Part shown: positions 46,878 through 59,195 of the stretch, one piece after another
How positions within the stretch are numbered: position 1 is the stretch's first letter
How the letters are laid out: each line of letters starts with the position of its first letter
Source: Marvania coccoides
Lineage: Eukaryota; Chlorophyta; Trebouxiophyceae; Chlorellales; Chlorellaceae
Reading direction: 5' to 3'
Assembly: GCA_963854735.1 (NCBI GenBank)
Contig: OY978101.1
Span: forward strand, 868,001 to 932,000
Length of the DNA: 64,000 nt
The notes under the pieces: model-generated
Told to the model about the DNA's origin: nothing
What the model saw: only the letters and a program-made list of their open reading frames with translations
Database searches by the model: none
Program-made: the position numbers and the translations under genes

Positions 46878-49748
46878 TCATTTCCCTCCAGCGGCAGCCA
46901 GGTGCGCGTGCGCCCGGCCGGGGTGCTTCAGCCGCAAGTGCACTCTGACGCTCTCTGCAGACAGCCCCACTTTATCGCCGCACTCCGGGCACAGCTTAGG
47001 CTCTGGCTTGGTTCGTTTCACCTTCACGGTCTGCGTTCCGAACAGCTCCGCCTCCAGCTTTGCCAGCTGCTGCAGGTAACCCGCGTTGGGAGCCGCTTGG
47101 GGGCGGTGTTGGTGCAGAAAATCCAACGCCTCGCGGAGAGTCCACCGCCGCCTGGTCATCAGCCACGCCAACACCAAACTGCAATCAGAAAACAAAAAAA
47201 AGGGTTCCAAATTAAATCAAATGTGAATTAATGGTATGCAAACAATGCATATTCTTAGCTTAAAAAGAATTGAAAAAAAAACAAATAATTGCATTTCTCC
47301 CCGTACCTGCAGCTCCGAGACCGCCCAGCGTGGCAGTGCACCAGCACCCCGCCCCCCGCTTCCAGTGCTGAATCAATGAATGACGCAGAGGGGTCGAAGA
47401 ATGGGTAAATGTCCTCATCATCGGCATCCCTCAGCGGAATTCGCATTCCCACAAACGCGTGCGTCTCTTCGGGCAGCAACAGGTCCTCGGTGGCGTTGAG
47501 AACGTGCGTGATACCATAGTGCTTCAGCAGGTGCAGCGAGGAGGCCTCCACAGCTCCAGAGAGGAACAGGTTCGGCAGCAAGGGCGTTGGTTTGGCAGTG
47601 GCGGTGGCTTGCTGCAGCACGCGCAACCGCTGCAGCATGTGCTCCAACCGCACCTTCAGCTCGTACACGTCAACTATGGGGTGTGTGCCGTCCAAAAATC
47701 CCGTCGTGAGTCTGGCAATAGGCAGCTCATTGCTGTCTTCGCTCAACCTGCCATTTCCGCCAGCGCTGCTGCCCCCTCCAGCGCTGCCATCCCCACAGCC
47801 GTGCCTTTTGGCCTGCCACTCTTCCACCGCTGCGCGCAGGTCCTCCCCCCGCGCCCTGAACAGCGCCTTCCAGTGCGAAACTTTCTCAGAGACAGATCGG
47901 TTGTGAGCTGCCTCGTGGTTGATTCTTCGAATTTTGAAAGTGGTGTCGGTGGGTGACTGCAGCGTGGACGCAGCAGAACCGCCTGCCGCGGAGGACGCCA
48001 TGCCGCCCTGCGAAGGCGTGGCACCTGCAGACGTCGCCCTTCTTCCCGAGGTGGGCGGCACAGGAGGGGTGTACGTTTCCTCAATGTCGTCTATGAACTC
48101 GCTGATCCACTCGGTGACCACGTCAAACATCATCTCCAGCAGCCCCTTCAGCCCATGCATGGCCCCCAGCCCCCGGCGCATGCCAGTTTCGAAGGCTGCC
48201 ACAGCAGGGGCACTGACGGCGGCCACTGCTGCTGCTGGGCTGGCGCCAACCGCCTCTAGGAGGAGCTCCTCTGCGACCGTGGAGTCGTTGAGAGCGAGCT
48301 CCACCAGGCGCTCGCAGGCGGCATCTTCCGCGCTGAGCAGGCCGCCCGGCGGTCGGCGCTGCACCATCGCGTCGATTGCCACGAGTCTATTTGAGGCAGA
48401 AGACCACCTGTGCGAGAAAAATGTAGAGGGGAAAATCCTGTGAGTAATGGATAGGAAGTAGTTCTTGTTTGGCTACCAAAAACAATTAAAATCAAAAGTA
48501 ACCCTCACATGACGTTTTCTGAGTTGCCTCGCCACCCCAGCGCCTCGCACCGCAACCGATCCGAATTCCCCAGCAGCATGTCCAGCGCAAACAGGCGGCC
48601 CAGGTCTTCAAAGGTTTGGCGGGAGATGGAGTCTGGCAAAAACGCCTGAGGAGAGGAGAACAATCCCCTTCCAGGTACGTATTCCATGAGCAACAGAGAC
48701 CCGGTGGCTGTCATCTCTTCGTAAAGGTCAGGAAAGGCTTCGCAGATGTTTTCTGCTGCTGCCAACGCCTTGCCCCACTCTCCGTCTGATGAAGCAGCCC
48801 TCAAAATGCGGGAGTTGGGCGCGCAGATACCGACGTGCTGCGCAAGCTCGTTGGCAAACAGCTCGCTCTGGCACAGCAACCGGGAGGGCACAAATTTGAC
48901 CACCAGGCAGCCCTCATGGGCCTCGCCGTCCGCGGGAGCAAACAGACAAAACATGACCCTGCCGCCGGAGTTGACCTCCACCAAGCTGCCGCCGGGGGTC
49001 ATGGGCATGAAAAAGCGCGCCATGTCAGAGTGAGAGGGGTCTGGCGTGCCCAGCTCTGGCTCCTCGAGCACCAGCATTTCTGGTTAAAGAGAAAAAATCA
49101 GAAAAATCAGAAAAAGACAGGCACAGATACAAGGTGATTGGTATGACCCTGAAAAAAGGTATTGAATGTCTTTGCGATAGCATATTTCTTCGCAGCGCTC
49201 TTTGACTGAGCATTCTTGCTTTCTACTAATTTATTGTGGGCCACTGGGGGGAGAAAAAGAAAAGCTGATATCGCTGGACGGACCTGATGTGAGGTAGGCG
49301 CTGAGCTTGGTCCAGTCAATTTGGCCAGGATCTATGGGGATGGGAGTGGCCGTGCGCAGGCGCTCCTTTGCGAATGTGCTGGTGCGAGCGGGCCAGCGTG
49401 ACACGTCAACGGGGGTGCGCGGGGGAGTCAGGCGTGGGTAGGGGTGGGCGTGTTGCAAGCCAAACGTGCCTGTCAGGCCAAGATATAAATGGGGAAATGG
49501 TGAGTGGGCCATTAACTGCGACAAAACCCACCAACAACGCCATATGTGTTGCACTCACCCAGCGTGGGCGCTGCCTCGTTGAGAAGAGATGCGAGCTCGG
49601 CGGCATCCTCCGGGTGTTCTGCTAGCCAAGACCAAGTTCCAGGCGACTTAGGGGGCTCCAGGCTATCGCGGGCGAGTTGTAATGTGGAAAAGTCTAACGA
49701 CTCAAGTTTGATTAAAGGCTGACGAGGAACGCTGCTGGGCTTTGCCAT
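46878..49748 (-). CDS. PHS1-like atypical kinase / dual-specificity phosphatase (782 aa)
   Basis: This resembles plant PROPYZAMIDE-HYPERSENSITIVE 1. PHS1 phosphorylates alpha-tubulin through an actin-fragmin-kinase-like domain, and its own phosphatase domain holds that activity down. Five exons join in phase: 49748-49559, 49469-49284, 49079-48509, 48407-47307, 47178-46878. The kinase region has CLVVKFVPSRLLCQSE (putative ATP-binding Lys) and FALDMLLGNSDRLRC followed by GWRGN (catalytic loop type). The phosphatase domain carries HCHAGRSRS with nucleophile C674 and R680, preceded by PNLFLSGAVEAS and THVLNATEDLLLPEE. The C-terminus has a C2H2-like finger (CPECGDKVGLSAESVRVHLRLKH). This protein class argues strongly for a green lineage host. 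Confidence 0.9.
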
Positions 49749-50042
49749 GCTAAAAGTTTACTTATCTTGGCATCATAAAAATAAAATAATGAAAATAAAA
49801 GTCAGTCCGCTTTCAGGAGAGGTCGTTATCCAACAGTTGGTTGCGATCTAGCATCAACGTATACAAACTATGAATGCTATTTATTGGACTCGGAAAGTAA
49901 CTACAGAGGCGATGCAATACAAATCGCAGAATATAACAAACATAAACCAAAAAAAAAAAAAAACTCTCGACGTCAGCAATTTTGGTATGCCAGGTAACAC
50001 CGCGAAGAACTAAACTAAAACCCAGCAAAAACGCCAGCGATT
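49749..50042. other. Short gap between PHS1-like start and MLO stop
   Basis: This is 294 bp with both neighbours on the minus strand. It must hold the PHS1-like promoter and the MLO 3' UTR. Nothing distinctive is visible besides a 14-A run near 49951-49964. Confidence 0.4.
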
Positions 50043-52701
50043 CTAATCTTCTTGGAGTTCTTGGAGTTCGGACTGCAGCCGATTAATTTCCTTCAGGAGC
50101 TCCCCCTGCCCCCTCCGGCGCCGATTTAATGAGAACTGCCTTTTAGGCCCAGCCTGCGACTCGTCTTCGTCAGTCGCTGTAATTGGAATGGTGTGGGTGA
50201 CAAGGGCCCACGCAGGCACCTGGAATTTTTAAAGTAAACAGCTCAGAAAATACCTCGCACTAAAATATTTCTTTCTTCTTGTGCATCTTCTCATCTCTTT
50301 CAAAATCATCGCTTCCTCTTCTTGTGCAGTGCGAGTATTAGAAAGGAAAACGCTATCCAACTCACCGTTACATTTGCCACCCACATTATGAGAATGATTG
50401 AGCTGACGTTGGCGGTCCACCAAGGCATGTCTTGAGGAACAAACGTCCACGGCCGGTGCGCCTTCGTGAAGAAGCAGCTGTGAGGGCCAAACTGCCAGCC
50501 GAAGAACATCATCATCGAGAATGATAAACTGAAAAAGAAAATACTTCCGCCCAGAGGAATTGCCAGGGTCCTCGGGTTCCTGTACCACTTTTTCGAGTCT
50601 TTCAGTTTGTGCGGGCGCCCGCCGCGGCAACTGTAGCGAATGGTGGCCACCAGCATGATGTTGATGATCAGCAGCTCGATGGCAGCCCCCAGCATGAACC
50701 AAGCTGGCGTGGCGGCGTAAAGCCCAGTCAGCAACACCATGGTGATGAAGATGCACCACGTGCCGAAAGACAGGCCCACGATTCTTGCAAGGTCGAAATC
50801 AAGGAAGAGCTCGCATTCGGTGACAAAGTCAAAAGTCTGCGTGTGGGTGCAAACAGAGCTTCAAATTTAAATCAACGCGGTTTTGGGCGGCTTTTGGGAG
50901 AGAAAAACCCCAGTGGCAGCGGTAAAAAAGAATATTTCTAGCTGAATTAATTAAGTTTCACAACTGAATTCGAGAGCTCTTACCGGTGGGAGGCGGAGGG
51001 TAGCCAGATAGGCCTTCCTCATGATTCCAAACTCCGTCCTGCTGACCAGATTAGGGAGCAGCGCCTGCCCTACGCAGATGGCCGCCTCCGCCAGACGGTG
51101 GCGATGAAGAACGATCCTCGAGTTGCGCCGCTGCCAGTACTGCCTCACATTCTGGGCGACCGAGGGCGAAGACTTTTCCACATCATTCGCCGCTTCATTG
51201 CCGTCTCCTTCCTCCCCCTCCCCCTTCGGAGCGCTGCCGCCGCCGCTGCCGGCACCGCCGCCCTCAGCAATAAGCTTCTCTGTAGAAGCGACGAAAACGG
51301 GCGGCTCGATGAAAACGGAAGGCTCAGCACCGTCCAGCGCAGAAGATGGCATCGACAGAGCCAGAGACTGCTGCATTTGCTCTCCGTGCTGCTCCGTCGT
51401 CAGATCTTGGCTCGGAAAGGCTGCTTCGTAGTCCAAACTGGCGGCGGCGGTGGGCAGACCCGACAGCGCCATTTCAAACACGTAGGTGTCCTCCCTCTGC
51501 CACCGCCGCCACTGCCGCATGCGCAGCGAGGCCATCAGCACACATATCACCGACGCCAGCACGTGGAACACTGCCACTAGGAAGATTAAAATATGCACCT
51601 GGTCCAGGGCTTCACTGCTAATAGCAATCTTTTTGCCGGGAGGGCACGAGCCGGCGATGAACTCGCCCTGACACCGAAACCGCGTCAGCTGAGGGGCCAG
51701 GTACTCGCTCTCGTCTTCAACTTCGACTATGATTTCACCTTCCGAGGGCTTGGTGGCGCCGCTGTGTCCTCCTGTCGCTTCTTCTTCCAGCCGCCGCAGC
51801 CGCCGCGCGCTGGCCCCTCCCAAATTAGGCTGATAGCTCAACAAGTTGCTGCTTGTTCTGCGAATGCTGTCAATTTCGGAGTGGTGCTGCAGGGATCGCC
51901 GTCGTTTGTCCCCAGGCTCTGCGTCAGCTTGAGAGGGTTCGGGCGCACCAGCAACCACCTCTTGGGGGCTCGGTGGAGGCGTCATTTGAGCCTCCAGCAC
52001 TGCTTGAACCGACCCTGCTGGGGCGGCTTCGGCAGCCAGCGTTTTGTTAACCAGCACGTCGCAGGCCGCTGTGAGGTTAATGTTGGCGACCTTTGAAGCC
52101 CATGGAATGCCCTCCACCACCTCATCCAGAATGAAACGAGCTTCAGCTGCTAGGTAGCTTCCGCACACCGCCCCGGCAGTTTCGTTCGCGACCGACGCCT
52201 TGGCCTCAGGGCACCCGCAATAGGGCTCTTTTGACGTGACGTTGAAGGCGCAGTTGCGAGATATTTGGGCGCAGCTGGTGACATCATTGGTGTTTTGGAG
52301 GCAGCAGGGGCAGCCATCGATGTTGGAGAGCAAGGTGAACTCAGTTGTGGTGGGGGTGATGCAAATGTCGGGCACGTAGGATTGAAACAGCAGCAAAACG
52401 AGGGAGACAAAGCCGAGAACAGTTAGTTCTGAAGCCACTTTTCCTGTTGCCAGCGCCAGCCCTTCTCTGCCCCGTCTGCGGAGTGTGGACTTGAGGGCAT
52501 GCAAACCCCACTCAAAGCCCAGAGAGACGACCAGGAAGAAGATGAAGACAATGGACAGCGTGGTCGTCGGGACCTCCAGAAGCGAAGGCTCCAGCCCCTC
52601 GGGCAGGCCTTCTGACTGCAAAGTGAAAATGTGACGATTATAAAAATTTAGGTGGCGCTGGAGTGCGAGATTTTCACAACATAAAGTGACGAGCATACCA
52701 T
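50043..52701 (-). CDS. MLO-family seven-transmembrane protein, 760 aa
   Basis: MLO proteins are plasma-membrane proteins of green plants; plant members are calmodulin-binding and act as calcium channels. Four exons join in phase: 52701-52699 (only ATG), 52615-50984, 50836-50366, 50219-50043. The N-terminus gives LEVPTTTLSIVFIFFLVV (TM1), RRRGREGLALATGKVASELTVLGF leading into TM2, then a long Cys-rich loop. TM3 is at 341-362, with MASLRMRQWRRW after it. Exon 3 has TFDFVTECELFLDFDLARIVGLSF and further helices. Exon 4 supplies the family VPAWALVTH end of TM7, plus a basic and coiled tail (SLNRRRRGQGELLKEINRLQ) that could bind calmodulin. The loop between TM2 and TM3 is ~257 residues, far larger than in land-plant MLO. 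Confidence 0.88.
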
Positions 52702-53203
52702 TTAAATCTCAGTTGGCTGTTGTTAATAGCCCGAAAACAAAGTTCAATTGTGTTGATTGAATTAGCTTTTATTTTTCGTCTCAAAAAAATAGTAATAATT
52801 GGCTATTGCCTGCTCCTTATAATTTTTTATCCAATTCTAAATTATTATTAAAGAGACTTTACAAGTTTTAAGGTATGACAAAGACAAAGAAAGCCACGCA
52901 CGATGTCCCTGCTGAGTTGAGTTTGAATGGTCTGGAATCTGATGAGAGATGGCAGAAAGCTTCCCACCAAGAGACCGCAAGAAACACTTAAGGTGCATAG
53001 CGGGCGCAAGGGAGCGCCCTTCTTGGTCTGCCATCATGTGCCATCAGCTCGTGCCGGGCGCCGTCCATTTCAGGCTAAGAACAATGTAATTCTTGGTTAA
53101 ATAATCACCATTAGGTTTTGAAAAACCTATAAATCAATCAAAGAAATAGATAGAAGTAGCATGCAGGCTGCTCTTTTGGGGGATGGTGCTGTATTTTTTC
53201 AAC
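52702..53203. other. Gap between MLO start and CobW GTPase stop
   Basis: This is 502 bp between same-strand genes. A 16-bp near-perfect palindrome, AGGTTTTGAAAAACCT, lies at 53113-53128, about 75 bp beyond the GTPase stop, and may mark its 3' end. A 66-codon minus-strand frame (from 53037) is not supported as an MLO exon. Confidence 0.4.
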
Positions 53204-54432
53204 TTAGTTGATGAGGCACTGCATAAACGAGTCATTCAGCGCCTGGCGGTCAAGGTTGCGGCCGATGAATACCAGGCGGTTGACGCGCTTCTCTCCTTCG
53301 CCCCAAGGCCGCCCCACGCCTTCAGCGGAGGTGCCAAAACTGAGGAGCATGTGAACGCCCTGGAAGACAAAGCGGTCCTCTGACCCCGCCACGCTGAGGA
53401 TGCCCTTACTGCGGAAAATGTCGGCGCCTTTGGTCTGCAGCAGCTCGCTGAGCCAGACATTGAGCTTTTTGAAGTCGCACGCGCCCTCCAGCTCGATCCC
53501 CACGCTGGAGACGGTGCTGTCATGCTGGTGCTCCTGGTCGGGGCTCAGAAACTCGGGCTCGGACTCCAGGATGCGGGATAGATCGAACGCTTTGATGCCC
53601 AGCACGTGGTCCAAGTCCACTTTGGCGTGGGTGGTTGGCAGGATCTCCACAGGGCCGTTAATCTCTTTGATGCGGCGCACGACTTCATTCCGCTCTTCAT
53701 CGCTGACGAGATCAATCTTGTTGAGGATTACGCGGTCGGCAAATGCCAGTTGCTCGACTGCTTCGTTCTCGACGCCATCGGGCTTCTCCTCGTCCAGGTG
53801 GGTCAGCAGGTGCTTGGCGTCGACAATGGTCAGGATGGCGTCCAGACGGGTGCGCTCGGAAAGTTCGTCGTCAACGAAGAAAGTTTGGGCGACGGGGGCA
53901 GGGTCTGCAAGGCCAGTGGTCTCGATCAGGATGGCGTCGAAGGCGTGCTTGCGACGCAGGAGGCGGTGCAAGATGCGGATGAGATCGCCACGAACGGTGC
54001 AGCAAATGCAGCCATTGTTCATTTCAAAAATTTCTTCTTTGGCTTCGATTACGAGGGCATCATCTACGCCGACCTCGCCAAACTGGAAAAGAAGCGAGGG
54101 TCCCGGGTTATAAGGATTAGAAGAAAGAGAGAAGAGTTTGGGATTATCATGCGACAAGTAGCCTGCCATAAATGCCGATGGGAGATACAAAACAAATGGC
54201 AATTGAAAAACCTCATACCTCGTTCTCGATCACTGCAATCCTCTTGCCGTGGTTGGCAGTCAGAATGTGGTTGATGAACGTGGTTTTGCCGGAGCCCAGG
54301 AAGCCTGCGTGTGAGAAGAGAGAATGAGAGAGAAATGTATGCAATGAGATGAATGAAAACCACCAACACACAAAAGCAAAAGGTCTGACCTGTGACCACC
54401 GTTATCGGGATCTTCGCATCCATGATAGTCAT
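53204..54432 (-). CDS. CobW/COG0523-family GTPase metallochaperone (335 aa)
   Basis: This G3E GTPase family delivers zinc or other metals to target enzymes. Three exons join in phase: 54432-54390, 54304-54219, 54082-53204. Walker A is GFLGSGKTT (residues 15-23). The CxCC metal site is GCICC (C68, C70, C71). Switch/Walker B region reads [12 protein letters not shown] and the guanine-specificity motif is VILNKIDL. The C-terminal CobW_C domain has a short His-rich point, DQEHQHDS. The METAP1-binding N-terminal motif of ZNG1-type members is absent. The ATG at 54423 is an alternative start. The divergent neighbour is a ZIP metal transporter 149 bp away, which would fit shared metal control. Confidence 0.93.
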
Positions 54433-54581
54433 TGTTGCCGCACAAGAGTGAAAATAAATGTAAATAGAGAGAAAAATGAATGGCGGCTGTGCGTGTTTCT
54501 ATCCCCAAAAACTCAGAAAAGCTCTCCTCTTCTCATTTCTGCTGTTTTATTTCTGTTTTTTTCACATTATAATTCATCAAA

Positions 54582-55790
54582 ATGTCAAGGTGCAGATGCG
54601 CGATCGCGGCTATCTTGCTGCTCCTCTTTTCTGTGGGCGTCTCCGCTCAATCATCAATTGAAACTTCGAGCTCGGACAATGGTGCGTCTTTCCCTCCACA
54701 AACACGTTTCATTGATGAAATCAGAGCTGCATATGCTTTTATGATCGCCAGAAGCCTGTTTTGCGGCTTATAATCTGCGTTGCCAACATCTTGCCCACTC
54801 ACAACTCCTCTTCTCTTCTCTCCCCTCCCCTCCCTCCCCGCAGACACCGACCCTTGCGCTTTCACCGCACAGGATTACAACATGCCGCTGTCGGTGGCTT
54901 CCATCTTCATCGTCCTGGCCGCTTCCGCCGCTGGCTTTATAATTCCCAAGGCTTGCTCCCTCTCCCGTCGCTCTTCCCTTCAAAAGACGATGCGCATCTT
55001 GGCTTACGCCGGCTCTGGAGTGCTGCTGTCCACTGGATTTATCCACCTGCTGCTTCCCTCGTACGAAGCCCTGTCAAACGAGTGCCTACCATCATCCTTT
55101 TTGTCCGCCTACCCCAGCTGGGCCTTCCTCTTCTGCGTGATCACCATTGCGGTCATGCAAGTTGTCGAATCCCTCATTTCCGACAAGATCGCGACTGCTT
55201 CTTCCGAAGAGGCTTCTTCCACTGAAGAGAGCTGCGTTGTGCACAACAATTGCCACGACGAGGAGTGCGGCGGCAAAGCGTTGCTGCCCGGCGGGCCTTC
55301 TCACCGCCTTCGCATCACAGCGCTCTTCCTCGCTGAGGGATCTGTGGCGGTGCACTCGGTGCTCGTTGGCCTAGCTCTCGGTTTGACCTCCTCTATCGAG
55401 CTCATCCCCCTGCTCATTGCCCTGTCGTTCCACCAGTTTCTGGAAGGAGTTGCCCTGGGCACCATGGCCGTGGACACTGGTCTCAGCCTGCGCCACCACC
55501 TCGCACTCACTATGCTGTTTTCGTTGACTACGCCTGTGGGAACTGCCATCGGCATTGGGGTGCGCCAGTCAATGAACAGCAACGGCGTGGCCAGCCTCCT
55601 GGTGCAGGGAATTCTGGACGCCATCTGCGCCGGTCTGCTCATCTTTTTGTCTTTCGCAGAGTACGTCAATGCGCTCAAGTCTCAGGCCGCATGGCTGAAG
55701 CAGGAGGGCGGTGCAGTCCTGCGGTGGGCATGCATGGCGGCCTTTTTGATCGGAGTGGGGGTGATGTGTGGCATTGGGGTGTGGGCCTGA
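54582..55790 (+). CDS. ZIP-family metal (zinc/iron) transporter, 348 aa
   Basis: ZIP proteins move zinc, iron or manganese into the cytosol. Two exons join in phase: 54582-54681 and 54844-55790. There is an N-terminal signal peptide (AIAAILLLLFSVGVSAQ). Helices follow at VASIFIVLAASAAGFIIP and MRILAYAGSGVLLSTGFIHLLLPS. A cytosolic loop holds HNNCHDEECGG. The family signature in TM4-TM5 is HSVLVGLALGL and FHQFLEGVALGTMA, with the metal-coordinating His residues. The C-terminal helices are intact. Size and layout match plant ZIPs. Substrate cannot be told from sequence. Confidence 0.94.
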
Positions 55791-56597
55791 AAACAACGAG
55801 ACTGGCTTTTCGACGACCGTTGTATACATTCATACATACATTACAGGGCGTATGAAAAAAATACAGGGTTTTTTTTCATATGCCCACCAAGCACCGAGGA
55901 TATTAAGTCTCAATCTTATTTTTCAACAAAAATAAAAAAGGGTTTAAATCTACACAAAAGGGCAACCAAGGCCTCGTTGCAGACTGGCACCGTATCTGCC
56001 ATAGATTGCCTGGCCCCCAAAATATCACCATTACTAATATCTCATTGCATTTTCATATTTTATCTTTCAAGTGATCTGCAGCTTTATTATCGCTTTTTAA
56101 CAAATTTCAAGCAACGCTGCATTAATATATTTTCTTTTTTTTGGTCGATAGAATAAAAAACTGTGTGATTGATGTGCAAATGATTTATGCATTCTGATGA
56201 TGGCTTTTCATCTATGTCTCATAGTGAATGGATGTTAAAATGTTGATTACAAAAGCTACCGAACATCAACTAGCTAATTCAAATCATAAAGCGCTGGGCA
56301 CTCATACAGCTTTGAGTACTCTGCACACAAGCTCATGCTGCTTTGTTGATTGAAGTTTTTTAATTTTTTTTGTCTGACACGCAGCTGTCGTCTCCTAGTT
56401 CAAACGGCTTTTTTCCCAAGTTAGTCCCCCTGCAAATATGGAGGGTATAGCGGCATATAACTATTAAACTAAATATTGCTATTAGAAATGTGGAATCAGC
56501 AGAAAGCTCAGCAGATAGTAGTGGGGAATTCTTCTCTTCTTCTTTAATTAAAGAGGTGGTGTTCAATTTAAATTTTAAATAAAACTTACACGAAAAA
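55791..56597. other. 807-bp AT-rich intergenic region
   Basis: This region separates the ZIP stop from the dymeclin start and should hold the ZIP 3' UTR and dymeclin promoter. It has low GC and no open frame with family resemblance. A TGATGAT near 56196 was considered as a snoRNA box C but lacks a convincing partner. Confidence 0.45.
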
Positions 56598-58951
56598 ATG
56601 GGGAACACCGCGTCGGCGCCCACCGCTTTGGCGTTGAAATTCCTGGCGAACATTGCCGGCACCCAGCCTGTTGGCCTGGAGGACCCAGCGTGGCAGTCTC
56701 TGTTTTCGTTCGCAACGCCGCTGGTGCGCTTCGATCCAGCTGAGGTGCAGGCAGAGATCCGCGCACACACAGCATCCCTCGGTATGTGGCTACACCGCCA
56801 ATCTCGACACCGCCAAGTATTTATTTCTTCTAACGAGCTGCTCTATTAAATTGTTGCAGTGTATCACAACGCCCAAACTTTGAACGCCCAGCGCCTGCTC
56901 TTCCTGCTGTCTCAACACCTCACCAAGATCTCGTCGCACACCCACAGCCCTTCCCTGGCCACCGCCAACGCGGTCTTGGTGGTGCGCTACATTCTGAAAG
57001 ACCTTCTCGAGCAACTCAACACGCAGCAGTTGATGACCTTTGTGGAGGCGCCAGCAAGCGGGGACATGGGGGCGCAGCTGCAGGCGGAGTTTGCGGGGCG
57101 GGATTTCAGCCTGGAGGGCGGCTCGCTGGTGGCCACGCTGGCGAAAGCCGCGCTGGGGAGCCTGCAGCACTTGCCGCCAGCGCCCACCCCAGCAGAGTAC
57201 CTTTTGCAGCTCGAAGTGGTGCATCTGATGCTGGTGATGGCGTCTACGCAGCTCTACGTGCCCCCCGCGGCCGTTGCCTCGCCCCAAGCCCCTCGCCAAA
57301 CGCAGCACATCTTTCTGGAGGCGCTGGCAGCGCAGCGCGTGCTCGCGGCCCCCGGAATTCAAGCTTTGCTGCAGCACTTCGTCGCCTCGCAAGCTCCGCC
57401 CACTGGACTCACATTCTACCACCCCCCTGAGCCTCGAAGTGCGCTGTACTTTGTGCGAGTGGCAGCCTCCACCGTCTTTTGGCTGCCAGTCACAGCGTAT
57501 GCGCTGCTGCGGCGGGGAGGAACGCAGCAGACGAAGCACACGGCTGAAGGCAGCCCCCTATCGGACGCCTCCATCTGCCTGCTGCTCACGCTGTACTTTT
57601 ACCCGCCTCTGGACGCTGCTGCCGGAAACCCCTTCCGCCGGGCCCTGGGCCACCTGCAGGACGCGGACGACGACCTGACGGCAGAAACCGCAGCCGCAGA
57701 GGGCGGGCACGGCGCAGCAGCGGGCGGCGCGGTGGTGCCGTATGCGGCGTTGTTTGAAGCCATCGGCCGATCTGTGCTGGCTCGGGAATCCACAGTGCTG
57801 CTGCTGTACGCGCTGCTGCACGGCACCCCGCACTTCAACGAGTACTTTATGGCGCGTTCTGACGTGGACACCATCCTGCTCCCCATCCTGGAGCTGCTGT
57901 ACAACGTGAGGTCGCGCAGCGCCAACGGGATCTACATGCTGCTCGTGGTGCTGCTCATCCTCAGCCAGGCCGCCTCCTTCGCCTCCAACATCCACAAGAT
58001 TCCGCTGCACTCCGTGCCGTTCTACCGCGAGCGGCCACTCGTGGACACCACCTGTGGATCCCTGCTGGCGGTGCTGCTGCTGCGCACAGCGCACTACAAC
58101 TTGGCGGCTTTGAAAGATGTGTACCTGCACACAAACACGCTGGCGACGCTGGCAAATCTCGCGCCGCACATGACGTCCATCAGCGCCCACGCGGCGCAGC
58201 GCCTGGTGCACCTGGTGCACCTGCTGCGCCGCCGCTTTGCCCGGCTGACTGCAGAGCAGGAAAAGGCGCGTGCAGTGGCGGGGGGAGACACTGGGGCCGA
58301 AGCAGAGCAGCGCTCCCTGGAGCTGCAGCTGTACTCTGATTTCATGCGCATTGTGATGGAAATTTTGAACGCCATTTTGGCAAACGCGCTGCAATCCAAC
58401 CCCGAGCTGGTGTACGCCATTCTGCACCGGCGGGAGGTGTTTGAGCCGTTCCTGCAGGACCCCAAGTACGCCGACCTGATGCAGAACATCACCACCGTGG
58501 CGGATTACTTCGGATCGAGAGTTGAGGCGGCAATTGCTGCGGCCGACGGCAGCGGGGACGTCAGCGCTGAGTGGGTGCTGGCGGAGGTGAAGGCGCAGTC
58601 CAGGGGGTGGCGGAAAGACAAGCTCCGGGCATTCCCTGAGCTGCGGTTCACTTACGAAGAAGGTAGGAAGGCATTTGAATACAAACACGCCAAGATTTAC
58701 TGTTTTTAAATGAGAAAAGAGCCTGACGTTATTTCTGCAACCATATTGGATCTGCAGAAGCGAGCCCCGAGGAATTTTTCGCGCCCTACGTGTGGAGCTT
58801 GATAGTGTCCAACCTCTCTGTGCCGTGGACGCTGTCTTCCATTACATCGTTTGTGCCGGTAGAGCAAGGTGTGGCTGGAGAGGGGACGCCAAAATCACCC
58901 TTATTTGACGGTCTGACACCCCGGGCTACCCCAGACTCCGATGTCGTGTAG
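56598..58951 (+). CDS. Dymeclin (Golgi peripheral membrane protein), 726 aa
   Basis: Dymeclin cycles on Golgi membranes and supports trafficking. Three exons join in phase: 56598-56781, 56860-58662, 58758-58951. The N-terminus MGNTAS is a fitting N-myristoylation site, as in animal dymeclin. The body is a helical solenoid with clear family stretches: YFMARSDVDTILLPILELLYNV, then IYMLLVVLLILSQ, DVYLHTNTLATLANL and HAAQRLVHLVHLL. Near the end, LVYAILHRREVFEPF, MQNITTVADYF and EEFFAPYVWSL match closely. The final ~45 residues are not conserved. Confidence 0.93.
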
Positions 58952-59195
58952 ATAATCTTGAGAAATTTGAGCTTGTCATTGTTTTCTGGCCATTTGCCGG
59001 CCAGGTAAAATATTTCTTCATTTGTTTATTGTTAATCAATAGCTGTTGGGTCCTTGGTGCGATAGATTTTCAACAACATATATCACCTTTCTCAATATGC
59101 CCGGCAAGTTTTCTCATTGAGTTTAATGAATTTCCTATCGCTGTCCCTTCTTTCTCTACACTGTTCAAGCCTTCATCAAATGAACAATGAAATAA
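58952..59195. other. Convergent 3' flanks of dymeclin and membrane-protein genes
   Basis: This is 244 bp of AT-rich sequence between the stop codons of two convergent genes. No gene or distinct element was seen. Confidence 0.4.

Noticed and set aside
52837..53037. 66-codon minus-strand frame considered as MLO first exon
   Set aside because: The ATG followed by a donor at 52699 gives a better family N-terminus, and this frame has no matching donor phase.
56190..56230. Possible C/D snoRNA (TGATGAT box)
   Set aside because: No CTGA box D with a flanking terminal stem was found at suitable spacing.
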